This document shows, piece after piece, positions 51,751 through 63,044 of a stretch of 64,000 nt of DNA (the stretch's first letter is position 1; every line of letters starts with the position of its first letter). This stretch comes from Porpolomopsis calyptriformis (taxonomy: Eukaryota; Basidiomycota; Agaricomycetes; Agaricales; Hygrophoraceae), in assembly GCA_951640195.1 (NCBI GenBank), contig OX621172.1, positions 1,116,001 through 1,180,000 on the forward strand. Direction: 5' to 3'. The position numbers were made by a program, and so were the translations under genes. Under the pieces are notes generated by a model that was given only the letters and a program-made list of their open reading frames with translations, was not told the DNA's origin and ran no database searches.

Positions 51751-54700
51751 ACAGTCCAGACAATAGCTCGTGCGTTGCGGACTCCTTTTCTATGTGTACC
51801 ACTATCCCTATGCAATCTATTTCCCAAATTCTTGGTGCACTTGATTTGAGCGAAGAAGCTTTAACCATCCCCCTTTGGTTGGAAACCACAGACACTGGTA
51901 GACGAATTGCCGCCAGTGCATTGATAGACTCTGGCGCCTCTGGATGCTTTATAAACTGGAATTTCGTGCAGGAGTGCGATATCCCTTTTTATCGATTGGA
52001 AGGACCAATCCCCATGCGGAACGCAGATGGGACAGACAACCGAGGAGGTCCCATCGAATATGCTGTAGACCTGTGGATGGAGACGCCGGATTTTCCTAGG
52101 GAACGAACCCATTTGGAAGTGACAAATTTAGGAGATATGATACAGGTTATCCTCAGCTACCCGTGGCTCAAACGTAATGATCCCCTGGTTGACTGGAAGG
52201 CTGGAACACTGACCTCACGTCAGACTGTGGCCCCAACCAAGACTTCTCAGGCTGGAGTGATAGTGTCACGAGTAGGCTCTACATTGAATGGCGACTCCTA
52301 TGCCAAGATTATCAGATTGGTCTCACTGGGAGACCATGCAAGACCCACTACCGTGGAGGAAGATATGAAGAAGTATGTGCCGAAGAAATACTGGAGGCAC
52401 TGGAAGGTGTTTATGAAGACCACCTTTGATGAACTTCCCCCACGATGACCAGAATTTGACCATGCAATCGATCTCGAACCTACCTTTAGACCCAAGATTG
52501 GAAAGGTGTACAAACTCACTGAGTACGAACAGGGGAAGCTGAATGAATTCCTGGAGGAACAACTTGCAAGTGGACGAATACGACAATCAAACTCCAAACA
52601 AGCTGCCTTGTTCTTCTTTGCTGCCAAAGGTGAAGAAGTTAATACCCAAGGACAAGATGCTGGACTATGTCCAATCCAAGACTATCGCTATCTGAATGCT
52701 CACACAATCCCAGACGCTTATCCCTTACCTCTCATCTCTGAGATTATTCAACAGACCAAGTTGTCAGAGGCGGAACTATTCACAGTCATGGATATCCGAT
52801 GGGGCTTTAACAATATTCGTATCAAAGAAGGAGACGAATGGAAAGGAGCCTTCAACACTCAACAAGGGCTGTTCAAGCCCACCGTTATGTTCTTTGGAAT
52901 GCGAAACTCGCCTGCCTCCTTCCAATGAATGATCGACGTTCTCTTCAAAGAGGTTATCGATTCCAAGCAGGTCCATATCTATATTGACGATATCCTGATC
53001 ATGGGAAAGGACCTCACTGAACTCACCTATTGGACGGAACGAACTCTAGAGATCATGGAGAAGAATCAACTGTCCTGCAAACCCATCAAGTGCTAGTTCG
53101 AGAAAAAGGAAGTGATTTATCTGGGGATGATGATCTCTAAAGGCCACATTGCCATTAACCCCAAGAAGGTTGAGGCGATCAGAACCTAGCCTATCCCTCA
53201 GAAGAAACGAGATCTCCAATCCTTCCTTGGCACTGCCAACTTTTGGCGAAGGTTTATCAAGGATTACTCCCTGATTGCTTGTCCTCTTAATGAGCTCCTA
53301 CGAAAGGATCAAGAATGGATTTGGACTCCTAGGCAACAACGTGCTTTTGATACCCTCAAGAATGCGCTTACCTCTGCTCCTGTTTTGAGGACCCCAAAGC
53401 CAAATCTTCCTTACCTTCTGGAGACGGATGCTTCTGGTGTTGCACTGGGTGCAGTCTTAACCCAGAAAGAGAATGACGAAGAAGATTGGCACCCCATTGG
53501 TTTCTACTCCAAGACCCTCCTCCCAGCTGAACAAAATTACCCCACCCATGACCAAGAGCTTTTAGCCATCATATCTGCCTTGAATGAATGGAGATACCTC
53601 CTGCAAGGGACACAGCAACCCATTATGATCAAGACTGACAACTAGTCCCTCCAATACTTCATGACCAGTCATCAGCTCTCCAGATGCCAGGCTAGATAGT
53701 CTGAGTTTTTAGCTCGCTTTTGGTTCAGAATCAGCTACCAGCCTAGAATCAAGAATAAGGCTGATGGACTCTCCAAATGTCCAGATCATTACCCGGAGTC
53801 TTATGAGGAGGTGGAGGACAAGGTCCTTCTGCCAAAAGAACTTTTTGTCAATGCGCTTTTCATCAATGCAATTATCAGTTTATCGTCCCCCAACTTTTTA
53901 TCCAAGCTTTGTTTTCATTCCCCCCTACCTCTCGAGATCATGGCCAAAATTGAAGATCCCTCTTCCGGATACACCCACGTAGATGGCATTGTGTGCGATG
54001 CCGGAGATCGTATAGTTGTGCCAAAGGATGTATCTTTGCACATGGAAATTATTCAATTGACCCATGACACACCCACTGGTGGCCATCCCGGCATTGAGAA
54101 GACGAAGGAACTGCTCCTCTGTAATTATACATGGGAAGGTGCCCCACAAGATATCACCAATTACGTGAAGTCCTGCCTTGCTTGTCAACAGACCAAGGTT
54201 TATCCACAGAAACCCACTGGACTTCTCCAACCGTTACCCCCTCCTACTAAACCGTGGCAACAGATCACTGCTGATCTAATCGTGGAACTCCCTAATTCAA
54301 AAGGATTTGATGCTATTCTAGTTGTGGTGGACAGATTCACCAAACAGGCTCACTTCATCCCAACAACTGGAAACCTGTCTGCTAAAGGAACTGCTGCGCT
54401 GTTTCAAGAACATGTCTGGAAGCACCATGGATGGCCAGAGAAGATCATTACTGATCGAGGAACCCAGTTCTCATCAAAATTCGCTACATCATTGAACGAA
54501 CTCCTAGGAACCACTTCTGGGCTTTCTACCACCTATCACCCCCAAACAGATGGACAAACTGAACAAACCAATCAAGAGTTAGAGCAGTACGTACGGCTCT
54601 ACACTAACTTCATGCAAGACGATTGGAAAGATTGGTTAGCTCCAGCGGAGTTCGCTTATAACAACTGAGAACATTCCTCCACTCACCAATCCCCCTTCTG

Positions 54701-55328
54701 GCTTGAATATGGCTGACACCCTCACACCCCCTTATCAGTTCCAACCCAAACCTCAAATCCCGATGCCAACGAGTTTTACATGCAGCTCACGAGGGCTAGA
54801 GAGAACGCTGAAGAGTCTCTCCAAAAGACTGCTAACTCAATGAAGCTCTATGCCAATCGAAAACGTCAAAAGGAACCCACGTTTTACAAAGGACAAAGGG
54901 TCTGGCTTGATGCCAAGAATTTGAAAACTGGCCAGCCCGCAAAGAAACTGGATGTCCGCCAGCTCGGACCTTTTATAATCCTAAAACAAGTATCGCCTGT
55001 GGCTTACCAACTAAAGCTACTGCTGTCATGGAGGATTCATCCCGTGTTTCACGTTTCACTACTCAAGGCTCTAGAAGAGAATCTCGATCTCCATCCCCCA
55101 ATTGGAGAAGATGACAATCTCCAACCACCTCTGGATGTGATCGAAGGAGAGCCCAAGTATGAAGTGGAACGTATTCTCAATCACACCCCAGGAAAACGGA
55201 ACTGACAATACCTAATCAAGTGGAAAGGCTACCCGATAGAGGCAGCCACCTGGGAACCATGATGGAACCTCAAGCACGCAAAAGACGTCTTAATGAATTA
55301 TGAAAAGTCTATTCAAGCAGCGATTTAA
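51741..55328 (+). pseudogene. Element G pol with chromodomain, broken
   Basis: Protease ALIDSGASGCFINWNF near 51920, RT FTVMDIRWGFNNIRIKEGDE, FFGMRNSPASFQ and YIDDILIMGKD near 52980, RNase H LETDASGVALGAVLTQ near 53410, integrase finger HPGIEKTKELL/CLACQQ, core TADLIVELPNSKGFDA, TDRGTQFSS, DGQTEQTNQE, then HPVFHVSLLKALEEN and chromodomain YEVERILNHTPGKRN with KWKGYPIEAATWEP. Stops occur at about ten positions, including 52446, 52926, 53094, 53187, 53643, 53697, 54666, 54714, 55203 and 55260, mostly from CGA, CAG or TGG. Catalytic residues are otherwise kept. Ends TAA 55326-55328. Confidence 0.88.
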
Positions 55329-55398
55329 CTCTCTTTCACAAATACTACCGACATCACGATCGTTGAGCCTCTTTTTCTCCTTTTCAATCTCCGACAAT

Positions 55399-55404
55399 TA
55401 TAAG
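55399..55404 (+). promoter_or_regulatory. TATA-like box upstream of element G ORF3
   Basis: TATAAG 43 bp before ATG 55442, in the gap between pol and ORF3. Confidence 0.4.
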
Positions 55405-55441
55405 GACTTCCCCTCCTGACAATCTTCAAAAGAAGCACGAA

Positions 55442-56134
55442 ATGCCCCGCCAAGTTCTTTATGCTCGCAAGTCGACTGGGAGGCGTCCACCTCGAGGGAA
55501 CCCCACCACTTCTACCTCTAACCTCTCCCCCAATTCTTCTTCCTCCTCTTCCTCGTCCGACAGTGTCTTGGTGACCCGACGGTTCAAGAAGCCAAGACGA
55601 CGTACTGATACCATTGACAAGCCGGGACGAAATCGTAACTACCGAGGGCTCCCCTTTGCCAAGGTTGAGCACCTATCTGGGTGCCCTGAGACCTACATCC
55701 CATTTATTTCTGGAGCACATCGATGCGAACTCAACTACGACCGTCACTGGTACACGTTCGACAAGGACAGCGACTTTGATGACAAGAAGAATCAACTTGA
55801 AGATTGGCTGGAGGCGTACCAAGTTGGGCGCCAACTTTTGATGGTTATACTGGACCAGGACGAATCCGATGTCACCACCCCCACTATCCCCGAAGACCCC
55901 ATCTCGCACCGCATCCATCGCATTGCTGACCAACTCTATACTGCCCGGAACGGGTACCGCTCGATGATGGATGCCAAGTACGAAAGGATCCTTGACCTGG
56001 AGGAGAATGCTGTGATGTGTAGGGAGCTGGCTGAAACTTGGTTGCGACGTGCCCGGGAGTTGGACGGCTGTTACCACTGGTTTGACCCAGATGGACACCT
56101 GCTTCTACCCCCAGTTTATGATGGCGCGACCTAG
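55442..56134 (+). CDS. Element G ORF3, intact 230-residue accessory protein
   Basis: ATG 55442 (MPRQVLYARKSTGRRPPRGN) to TAG 56132-56134. A basic N-terminus with a Ser run (SNLSPNSSSSSSSSDS), RRFKKPRRRTDTIDKPGR (nuclear-signal-like), a middle with CPETYIPFISGAHRC and YDRHWYTFDKDSDFDDKKNQ, then a helical part HRIHRIADQLYTARNGYRSM and EENAVMCRELAETWLRRARE. Same place, size and overall plan (basic start, later helix with Trp) as element I ORF3, but little sequence identity. No stop in it, although gag and pol of the same copy are riddled with stops. Function unknown. Confidence 0.75.
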   Translation: MPRQVLYARKSTGRRPPRGNPTTSTSNLSPNSSSSSSSSDSVLVTRRFKKPRRRTDTIDKPGRNRNYRGLPFAKVEHLSGCPETYIPFISGAHRCELNYDRHWYTFDKDSDFDDKKNQLEDWLEAYQVGRQLLMVILDQDESDVTTPTIPEDPISHRIHRIADQLYTARNGYRSMMDAKYERILDLEENAVMCRELAETWLRRARELDGCYHWFDPDGHLLLPPVYDGAT

Positions 56135-56413
56135 GGACCGGATGCTGTTCCCTAATGAACAGTATTCCTTACGCCTCCCTTCTGGATGTGTGGTTAGAGA
56201 AGGTGATATCTACTAGAGAGTTGAGGAAAAGTATACCTAGTGGATAGTCTTTGATCCGACAACTGTCCACTCATCCCTCCTCTTCATTGCTCACCCATCT
56301 CATCATCCCTCTACCCACCTCTACCATCCCTTTACACCTCCCCTTGACACCCTTCCTTCGCTTCAAAGGGTCTTCTCAAAATTCAGGACAAATTTTCTTT
56401 TTGTGGAGGTGAA
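56135..56413 (+). other. Element G 3' untranslated region
   Basis: No coding sequence. The last 15 bases before the LTR (TTTTTGTGGAGGTGAA) include a short purine tract that can serve as the polypurine primer. Confidence 0.5.
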
Positions 56414-56772
56414 TGTCAGAGATATATTTTTTCTTTTTCCTTTGCTCGTCTATCTCTATTTACATCAGACAGTTTACATCAATAACCGCTTAGCCACCCA
56501 AGCTCCGCTTAGTAATAGAAGGTGACCCAGCCATATCTATATTTAGTCTACCATCACTCTCCTTATCTACATGACTCATCCATAGTCGTTACGACTCACA
56601 CATAGTCAGCATGACTCATACTTGGCTAGTATATAAAGCTAGTAGTAGATAGACTTAGGATAAGTCTGTTTCTTTCGTTAACACCCCAATCAGTAGTCTT
56701 CCAACCCTTTAAAACCCTACACCCAGAGCCTGAAGTAAAACCTTGCGATCAACCCTAGACTGCCATCTAACA
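56414..56772 (+). repeat. 3' LTR of element G
   Basis: 359 bp. It carries the 19-bp segment missing from the 5' LTR. Followed by the GTTTG duplication. Confidence 0.95.
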
Positions 56773-56777
56773 GTTTG

Positions 56778-57198
56778 GTTAGATACTAAAAACATCAAGA
56801 CAACTCGACCCGCCAAGAAGCTGGATAACAGAAGAACTGGACTGTTCAAGATCCTGAAACAAGTATCAGATCTTGCTTATCTTATCGAGATCCCCGGAAC
56901 TTGGAAGCTCCACCCAGTTTTTCATGTATCACTCCTGAGACCTAACGTCGAAGATAAGTCACTCCACCCTGATATCACTGATACATCTCGACCTCCCCCA
57001 GATTTGATCGAGAACGAGGAAGAATACGAAGTCAAATCTATTCTTCAACACTCCGGAGCTAAACACCAATGAAAATATTTGGTCAAATGGAAAGGTTATC
57101 CAATCAAAGAAGCCACTTGGGAAGAACGATCGAATGTCTTATGACACGCCAAGGAAATTGTGAAGACTTATGAAGACTCAATTCAAATGGTGACTTAA
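56778..57198 (+). pseudogene. Element D pol, C-terminal part with chromodomain
   Basis: Continues the D integrase after element G: NIKTTRPAKKLDNRRTG, HPVFHVSLLRPNVEDKSLHP, then chromodomain EEYEVKSILQHSGAK with KWKGYPIKEATWEERS. A TGA and another stop lie in the chromodomain. Ends TAA 57196-57198. Confidence 0.8.
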
Positions 57199-57259
57199 CT
57201 CATTTGTCATCATTCCAGCTGTCCATTTTTGAATTCTATTCTTAGATCTAAGAGGCATT

Positions 57260-57265
57260 TATAAA
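57260..57265 (+). promoter_or_regulatory. TATA-like box upstream of element D ORF3; intact form of the element A target
   Basis: TATAAA about 120 bp before ATG 57383. The sequence just upstream (AGATCTAAGAGGCATTTATAAAC) is the uninterrupted counterpart of the element A insertion site. Confidence 0.45.
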
Positions 57266-57382
57266 CTCAGAGACGTTGATAAGTCTCTATCCAATCTTTC
57301 CCCACTTTCAACGATACTTCATAATTCTGGACTTACCCATACTGTTGTTCCCAAAACCAATGTTGAAAATCATCATTTAACA

Positions 57383-58117
57383 ATGCCCACCTCTCATACT
57401 TCCACCCCTGACCAACAAATCACCATCCGACGTGCTGGACGAATCCCTTCATCTGCCATCCGTTCCCCAACCCCTGGTCCTTCCACCTCTACTTCCTCCA
57501 CTCAGCAATTACATTGACAGGCCTGCGCTCAAGTGGAAGACTTCTTCGAAATCCAAACTCCTCCCCCCGAAGATCCCGCTGTCACTATTTCCCATCTCAC
57601 AGTCCATAGCAACAGCATCAGCAACTAGAACCGAGAACTTCGACAGGAATGCGATGCCCTACAAGCCGAGAACAAGTCATTATGAGAGTGTGTCTCATAC
57701 TGGAAGAACCGTTGGGATGAAGGAGAACTCAAACTTTGGGAACTCCAACGACAAAAGAAGCGAACGTGGGTAGATTGTTATGATGTCACCACCTGCACCG
57801 TCATTGTCAAACTCATGGAAGAGAGTCGTTAGGCCAAATGACTTTCCAGAGAAGATTTTCTCCAGGCTCAGCGTGATCTCGCGATGATGGAGACGTTGAT
57901 CAAGTACGGGAAATCGGTCGAGTACCCCATCGACCTCGATTTGGAATACCTGGATGACAACGACAACATCACAACAGTCTGAGCCCCTTCCCCCATCGAA
58001 GCGGCTCCGGAAGTCAACCCCATCGCTTCCCTCTCAGTGGTCGTCGAGGCCCCCACCACTGAGCAAATCTTGACTCAGGCCTCAGAGAATGAAACGACCG
58101 ACATCGCCCAGGTTTGA
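57383..58117 (+). pseudogene. Element D ORF3, broken
   Basis: ATG 57383 (MPTSHTSTPDQQITIRRAGR) to TGA 58115-58117. Same plan as element I ORF3: RIPSSAIRSPTPGPSTSTSS, then ELRQECDALQAENKSL, YWKNRWDEGELKLWELQRQK, KRTWVDCYDVTT and an acidic tail ending ETTDIAQV. Several in-frame stops. Confidence 0.8.
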
Positions 58118-58153
58118 AATTTGGGTCAAATTTCCTGAAAAGCGAGATGTATG

Positions 58154-58551
58154 TGTTATAAACCGGTTGTTCGGAATGCATTTTACTTCGGATGTTCTGT
58201 CCCAGATATAAGGTATGGTTCCAAGTCCTTGTTATGAGTAGGCTAACAAGGAATCAGACTTAAGGTCTGATACGTACAAGAGGTACTCTTTATATACTGA
58301 CTACTTATCTGTGTGAGTCAGTGTGACATAACATGAGGTAGAGATAAGAATGAGTCATCGTGATTGATGACAAATCATAAGGGGTTGAAACGTAATGGAA
58401 ATGAAGTGTGTCCGCATATAGGTAGAGTAGTGGGGAATCCTGGAGAAAGGCAATGGGGAATCCCACCGACAAATGTGGGGAACCCCAAGATAAGAGATAG
58501 GTTTACATGTGGTTTAGATAAGGAAAAGAAAAGAAAATTCCAACCGTGACA
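58154..58551 (-). repeat. 3' LTR of element J
   Basis: 398 bp, minus-strand TGTCACGG...TTATAACA, similar to the element I LTRs. Confidence 0.92.
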
Positions 58552-58586
58552 TACACCTCAGCTTCAAAGGAAATTCGTCCCGAATT

Positions 58587-59333
58587 TCAAACTTGGGCGG
58601 TGTCGGTCGTTTCGTCTTCCGAGGCCTGAGTCGGGATTTCCTTAGTGGCAGGGGCCTCGACGGCCACTGAGGGGGAAGCGATGAGTTCAACTTCCAAAGT
58701 CGTTTCGACGGGGGAGGGGGTTTGGACTGTCGCGATGTCGTCGTCGTCGATCGGGTACTCTAAGTCAACGTTGATGGGGTATTCGACTGATTCCCCGTAT
58801 TCGATCAGAGTCTCCATCGTTGCGAGATCGCGTTGGGTTTGGAGGAAATCATCTCTGGAGAGTCATTCAGCTCGACGACTTTCTTCGACGAGCTTAACAA
58901 TGATGGCGCGAGTGGTGACATCATAACAATTGACCCATGTTCGTTTCTTCTCCTGTTGAAGCTCCCAAACTTTCAACTCGCTCTGATCCCAATGGTTCTT
59001 CCAAAATAAGGCACTCTTTTCTGACGCTTTGAGCTCAGCTTGCAAGACTTCACATTCCTGACGGAGTTCGCGATTCCAGTTGCTGACGCTGTTGCTGTGG
59101 ACAGTGAGATGGGAGATGGTGATGGCAGGGTCTTCGGGAGGAGGGGTTTGAGTGGGATACTCCTTGAAGAAGTCTTCTGCACAAGTGCGGGCTTGTCGAC
59201 GTAATTGCCAAGGGGAGGAAGCAGAGGTGGAGGGACCAGGAGTAGGGGAGCGGATGGCAGATGAAGAGATTCATCTGGAACGTCAGATGGCGACTTGAGG
59301 GGAGGGAGATCATGTGGATCGTGTAGCAGGCAT
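58587..59333 (-). pseudogene. Element J ORF3, broken near its start
   Basis: ATG 59331-59333 (MPATRST, then TGA). Early stops in the basic N-terminus and one near LVEESRRAE. The remainder, LQAELKASEKSALFWKNHWD and LIEYGESVEYPINVDLEYPI, closely follows element I ORF3. TATA-like box at 59421-59426. Confidence 0.82.
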
Positions 59334-59492
59334 GGTGAAGTTGTTGCAGTTTTGGTTGAATGGTCTTGATTATTGCAACAAAGTTATTGAATTGTGAAGG
59401 AAAGTGGAGACGTCTCGCAGTTTATAAGGAGTGGTTCTAAAAATAGAGGTCAATTCTTGGCAGATGGGATGATGACAAACAAATGAATAGAA

Positions 59493-62400
59493 TCAGGTCG
59501 CCGTTTGAATTGAGTCTTCGTACGTCTTCACAATTTCCTTGGCGTGTTGTAAAATGTTTGATCGATCTTCCCAAGTGGCTTCTTCGATCGGATAGCCTTT
59601 CCATTTGACCAAATATTTTTGTCGTTGTTTAACTCCGGAATGTTGTAGTATAGATTCGACCTCGTATTCTTCTTCGTTTTCGATCAGATCAGGAGGAGGT
59701 CATGATGTGTCGATGACATCGGGGTGGAGCAATTCATTTCCGACGTTGGGTCTCAGAAGTGAAATGTGAAAGACTGGGTGTAGTCTCCATGTTCTGGGGA
59801 TGTCGATCAGATAAGCAAGGTCCAATATCTTCTTCAAGACCTTGAATGGTCCGGTCCGCTGGTTGTCGAGCTTCTTCAAGGGTCGTGTCGTCTTCATATT
59901 CTTGGTGTCCAACCAGACTAGATCTCCTTCTTCATAGGAGGGTGAAGGTTTCCGTTTTCGATCAGCGTATTTCTTCATCGATTCCATTGTCTTCAATAGG
60001 GATCGTTCGGCGTTTTGCTGTGCACATGTGAGGCGTTCGTGAAAGGTATTTGCTGCAGGCACATTGCTTTGATCCGGAATAGTTGTGGGAAGGTGGGGAT
60101 GACGTCCGTATTCCATATAGAATGGTGATTGTGAAGTGGCAGAGTGTTGCCGATTGTTGTAGGCGAATTCCGCAGAAGCGAGCCATTCCAACCAGTTGTC
60201 TTGCATAAAGTTGGTATAGAAACATAAATAGACTTCGAGTTCTTGATTAGTACGTTCCGTTTGACCATCTGTTTGGGGATGATACGCAGTGGAGAGACTG
60301 GAGATGATTCCTAAGGAGTTATTGAGAGCTTCTGTGAATTTGGATGCAAATTGCACTCCGTGATCAGATATAACCTTTTGGGGCCATCCATGATGTTTCC
60401 AGACGTGATTCCGAAAGAGTTTCGCAGCACCTTCTGATGAAAGATTGGAAGTTGTCGGAATGAAGTGAGCACGTTTAGTGAAGTGATCGACAATGACCAT
60501 TACAGCATCGTAGCCTTGTGACTTGGGGAGTTCGACGATGAGATCGATGGTGATTTCCTTCCATGGTTCCGTAGAGGGGGGTATGGGTTGGAGTAGTCCT
60601 GACGGCTTCGAGGGGAAGTTCTTATTTTGTTGACAAGCGGGGCAGGATCGAACATAGTTGGTGATGTCTTGTGGGGCACCATCCCAAATAAAGTTATGAA
60701 GGATGAGTTCCTTCATCTTCTCAATGCCAGGGTGGCCAGCATGGGGGTAGGCGTGGGACAGTCGTATAATGTCTGTGCACAGAGATACTTCCTCCGGCAC
60801 CACTATCCAACCTTCAACATCACATACAAGCCCATCAGCTTGGGTCCAAGCGAGTGAGGCATCCTCGAGTTTATCTTGGATTTTCTGCGGGAGTGGAATT
60901 TTGAAGCGTAATCTGGAGAGAAGGCTTGAATTCGACAATTTGACAATTGAATTTACCCATCAGTCGCGCGCTATCAGAACTTCGTTCTCCATGTCGGCTT
61001 CGACGTCGGGCAAGTAATCTGGGCGCCTGGACAAGCCGTTGGCCTTGTTCTTCCTACCTGGAACGTATTCAATTTTGAACCCGAATCTGGACAGATATTC
61101 AGACCAACGAGTCTGGCGATTCGATAAGCGAAGATTTTTGGAGAAATATCGTAAAGCCAAACTGTCCATCCTAATGAGAATGTCGTGTCTCGCTCCTTCA
61201 AGGAGGTGGCGCCATCGTTTGAAAGAGTCAATGATCGCTAGGAGCTCTAGATCGTGGGTTGGGTAGTTCTTTTCAGCAGGAGAAGTAGATCTTGAATGAT
61301 AGCCAACAGGTTTCCAGTGTCCGTCATGAAGCTGAGAGAGGATTCCTGTGATCCCAATAATAGAGGCGTCGGTTTCTAGACAATAAGGGAGATCGCGATC
61401 AGGGATATGAAGAACAGGCGCGTTCGTCAAGAGGGATTTGATATTGTCGAAGGCTTCTTGTCTCTGAGGAGTCCATTCCCACACAGTTTCATTGTGCAAG
61501 AGTTCGTAGAGAGGGGTAGCGACTTTGGAGAAACCCTTGATATATCTTCGCCAAAAGTTCGCACTGCCCAAGAAGGATTGGAGTTGTTTCACCATTTCTG
61601 GAATAGGCCAAGACATGATAGCATCGACCTTCTTCAGATTGGTGGTGATTCGTCCTTTGGATAGGACGACTCCGAGATAAATGACTTCTTCCTTCTCGAA
61701 CTGGCATTTGACGGGTTTACACGAGAGTCTGTGTTTCTTCATAATATTCAGAGTCTTGAAGGTCCAGTGTCGCAATTCCTGTAAATCGTCTCCACAAACA
61801 AGCACGTCATTGATATAAATGAAAACATTTCCAGAGTCTAGGACTTCTTTGAATCTTGTGTCGATCATCCGTTGAAAGGTGGCTGGTGAGTTCCGCAAAC
61901 CAAAGAACATGACAGTGGGTTTGAAGGTGCCTGCTTCAGTGATAAAAGCAGCTTTCCATTCATCACCTTCCTTGATCCTGACGTTGTTGAATCCCCATCG
62001 GATATCCATAACCGTGAACAGAGATGCTGTTAGGAGTTTAGGTCGTTGGAGTATTTGATGAAGGAGGGGAAGGGGGTAATGGTCAGGAACCGTGTGTTCG
62101 TTGAGGTAGCGATAATCTTCGATAGGGTGTAAACCAGCGTTCTTACCTTTAGCATTCACTTCTTCGGCTTTCTTTCCAAAGAAGAATGGAGAGACTTGTT
62201 TCGACTTGGAAGTTCGTATTCGTCCAGTAGATAAGTTTTCGTCGATGAACTTGTGTAAGTGATCCATCTCAAGAGGGGACATTGCGTATTTCGTGCCTTT
62301 GACTGGTCTGAAGGTTTCATCCAGTTCTATGGCATGGTCGAATTCTGAATGCGGTGGAAGGCGGTCGAAGGATTCCTTGGCAAAGACGCTAGAGTAGTCT

Positions 62401-63044
62401 TTCCAGTATACCTCCGGTACAAACTTTCGCATATCTTCTTCCACCGTGCTGGCTCGGGATTCATCTGACTTCGATACGCGTCAATTCATGGCCAGCATGA
62501 CCGATCCCATTCCCGGTGACTCCGCATCATTCACTACCCACCGTGGAAGAGGGAAATCTTTGCTATCCAGAGCCAGTGTTGCCTCTTTCCAATCGATGTT
62601 GGGGTTGTGCTTTTTGAGCCACGGGAAGCCGAGGATAATATCCGTCTTAGATCCGAGATCAGTCACTTCCAATCAGATCCGTTCATTGTGTCCTCCAGGA
62701 GCCTCTAACCAAATATCAATATCGTTCTCGATGGGTCCACCTCGGTTTTCAGATCCATCAGCATTCCGTATGGGGATTGGGGTTTCCAATCGTGTTAGAG
62801 TAAAATTGTGGCGAGTTGCGAAGGATTTGTCCACAAAATTTCCAGAGGCTCCACTATCAACCAAAGCAGTGGCCGGAACACGTCGACCAGTGTCAGTAGC
62901 TTCAATCCAAACATCCAAAATGAGTCCGAGATTGCCTTCTTCAAGAGTACCAAGAATTCGAAATAGATTGCATGAAGTGGTGGTACATTCTTGAGCAGAT
63001 ATGTCCGTAACGGTAGGCAAAGCATTTGGACTCCCTAAAAACCC
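59493..63044 (-). pseudogene. Element J pol, full length with four nonsense codons
   Basis: Same length and domain order as element I pol: protease ALVDSGASGNF near 62850, RT FTVMDIRWGFNNVRIKEGDE and FIYINDVLVCGDD (IND in place of IDD) near 61810, RNase H LETDASIIGITG near 61380, integrase HAGHPGIEK, ISDHGVQF (Arg to His beside the Asp), DGQTERTNQE near 60260, and a chromodomain near 59640. TGA codons at 62670, 62478, 60957 and 59697 each match CGA in element I. Ends TGA 59493-59495. Confidence 0.9.

Larger units (their letters stand above)
49806..56772 (+). mobile_element. Element G: third chromodomain Gypsy family, inserted in D pol
   Basis: 6967 bp, LTRs 49806-50145 and 56414-56772, perfect GTTTG duplication (49801-49805, 56773-56777). 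Removing it restores the D pol codons DLVWLDTKN. Gag and pol carry many stops, all explicable as C:G to T:A, but ORF3 is intact. LTR divergence is about four transitions plus one 19-bp indel. Confidence 0.96.
28570..58153 (+). mobile_element. Element D: old chromodomain Gypsy hosting several later insertions
   Basis: Pieces of one plus-strand element of the B type can be ordered: 5' LTR 28570-28958, gag leader to 29324, inverted gag middle 29852-30715, gag end 46140-46693, pol to 49805 and from 56778, ORF3 57383-58117, and the first two bases of the 3' LTR. Element E with its nested load, a solo LTR, element G and element J separate these pieces. Without them D would be about 6.7 kb. Confidence 0.85.
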
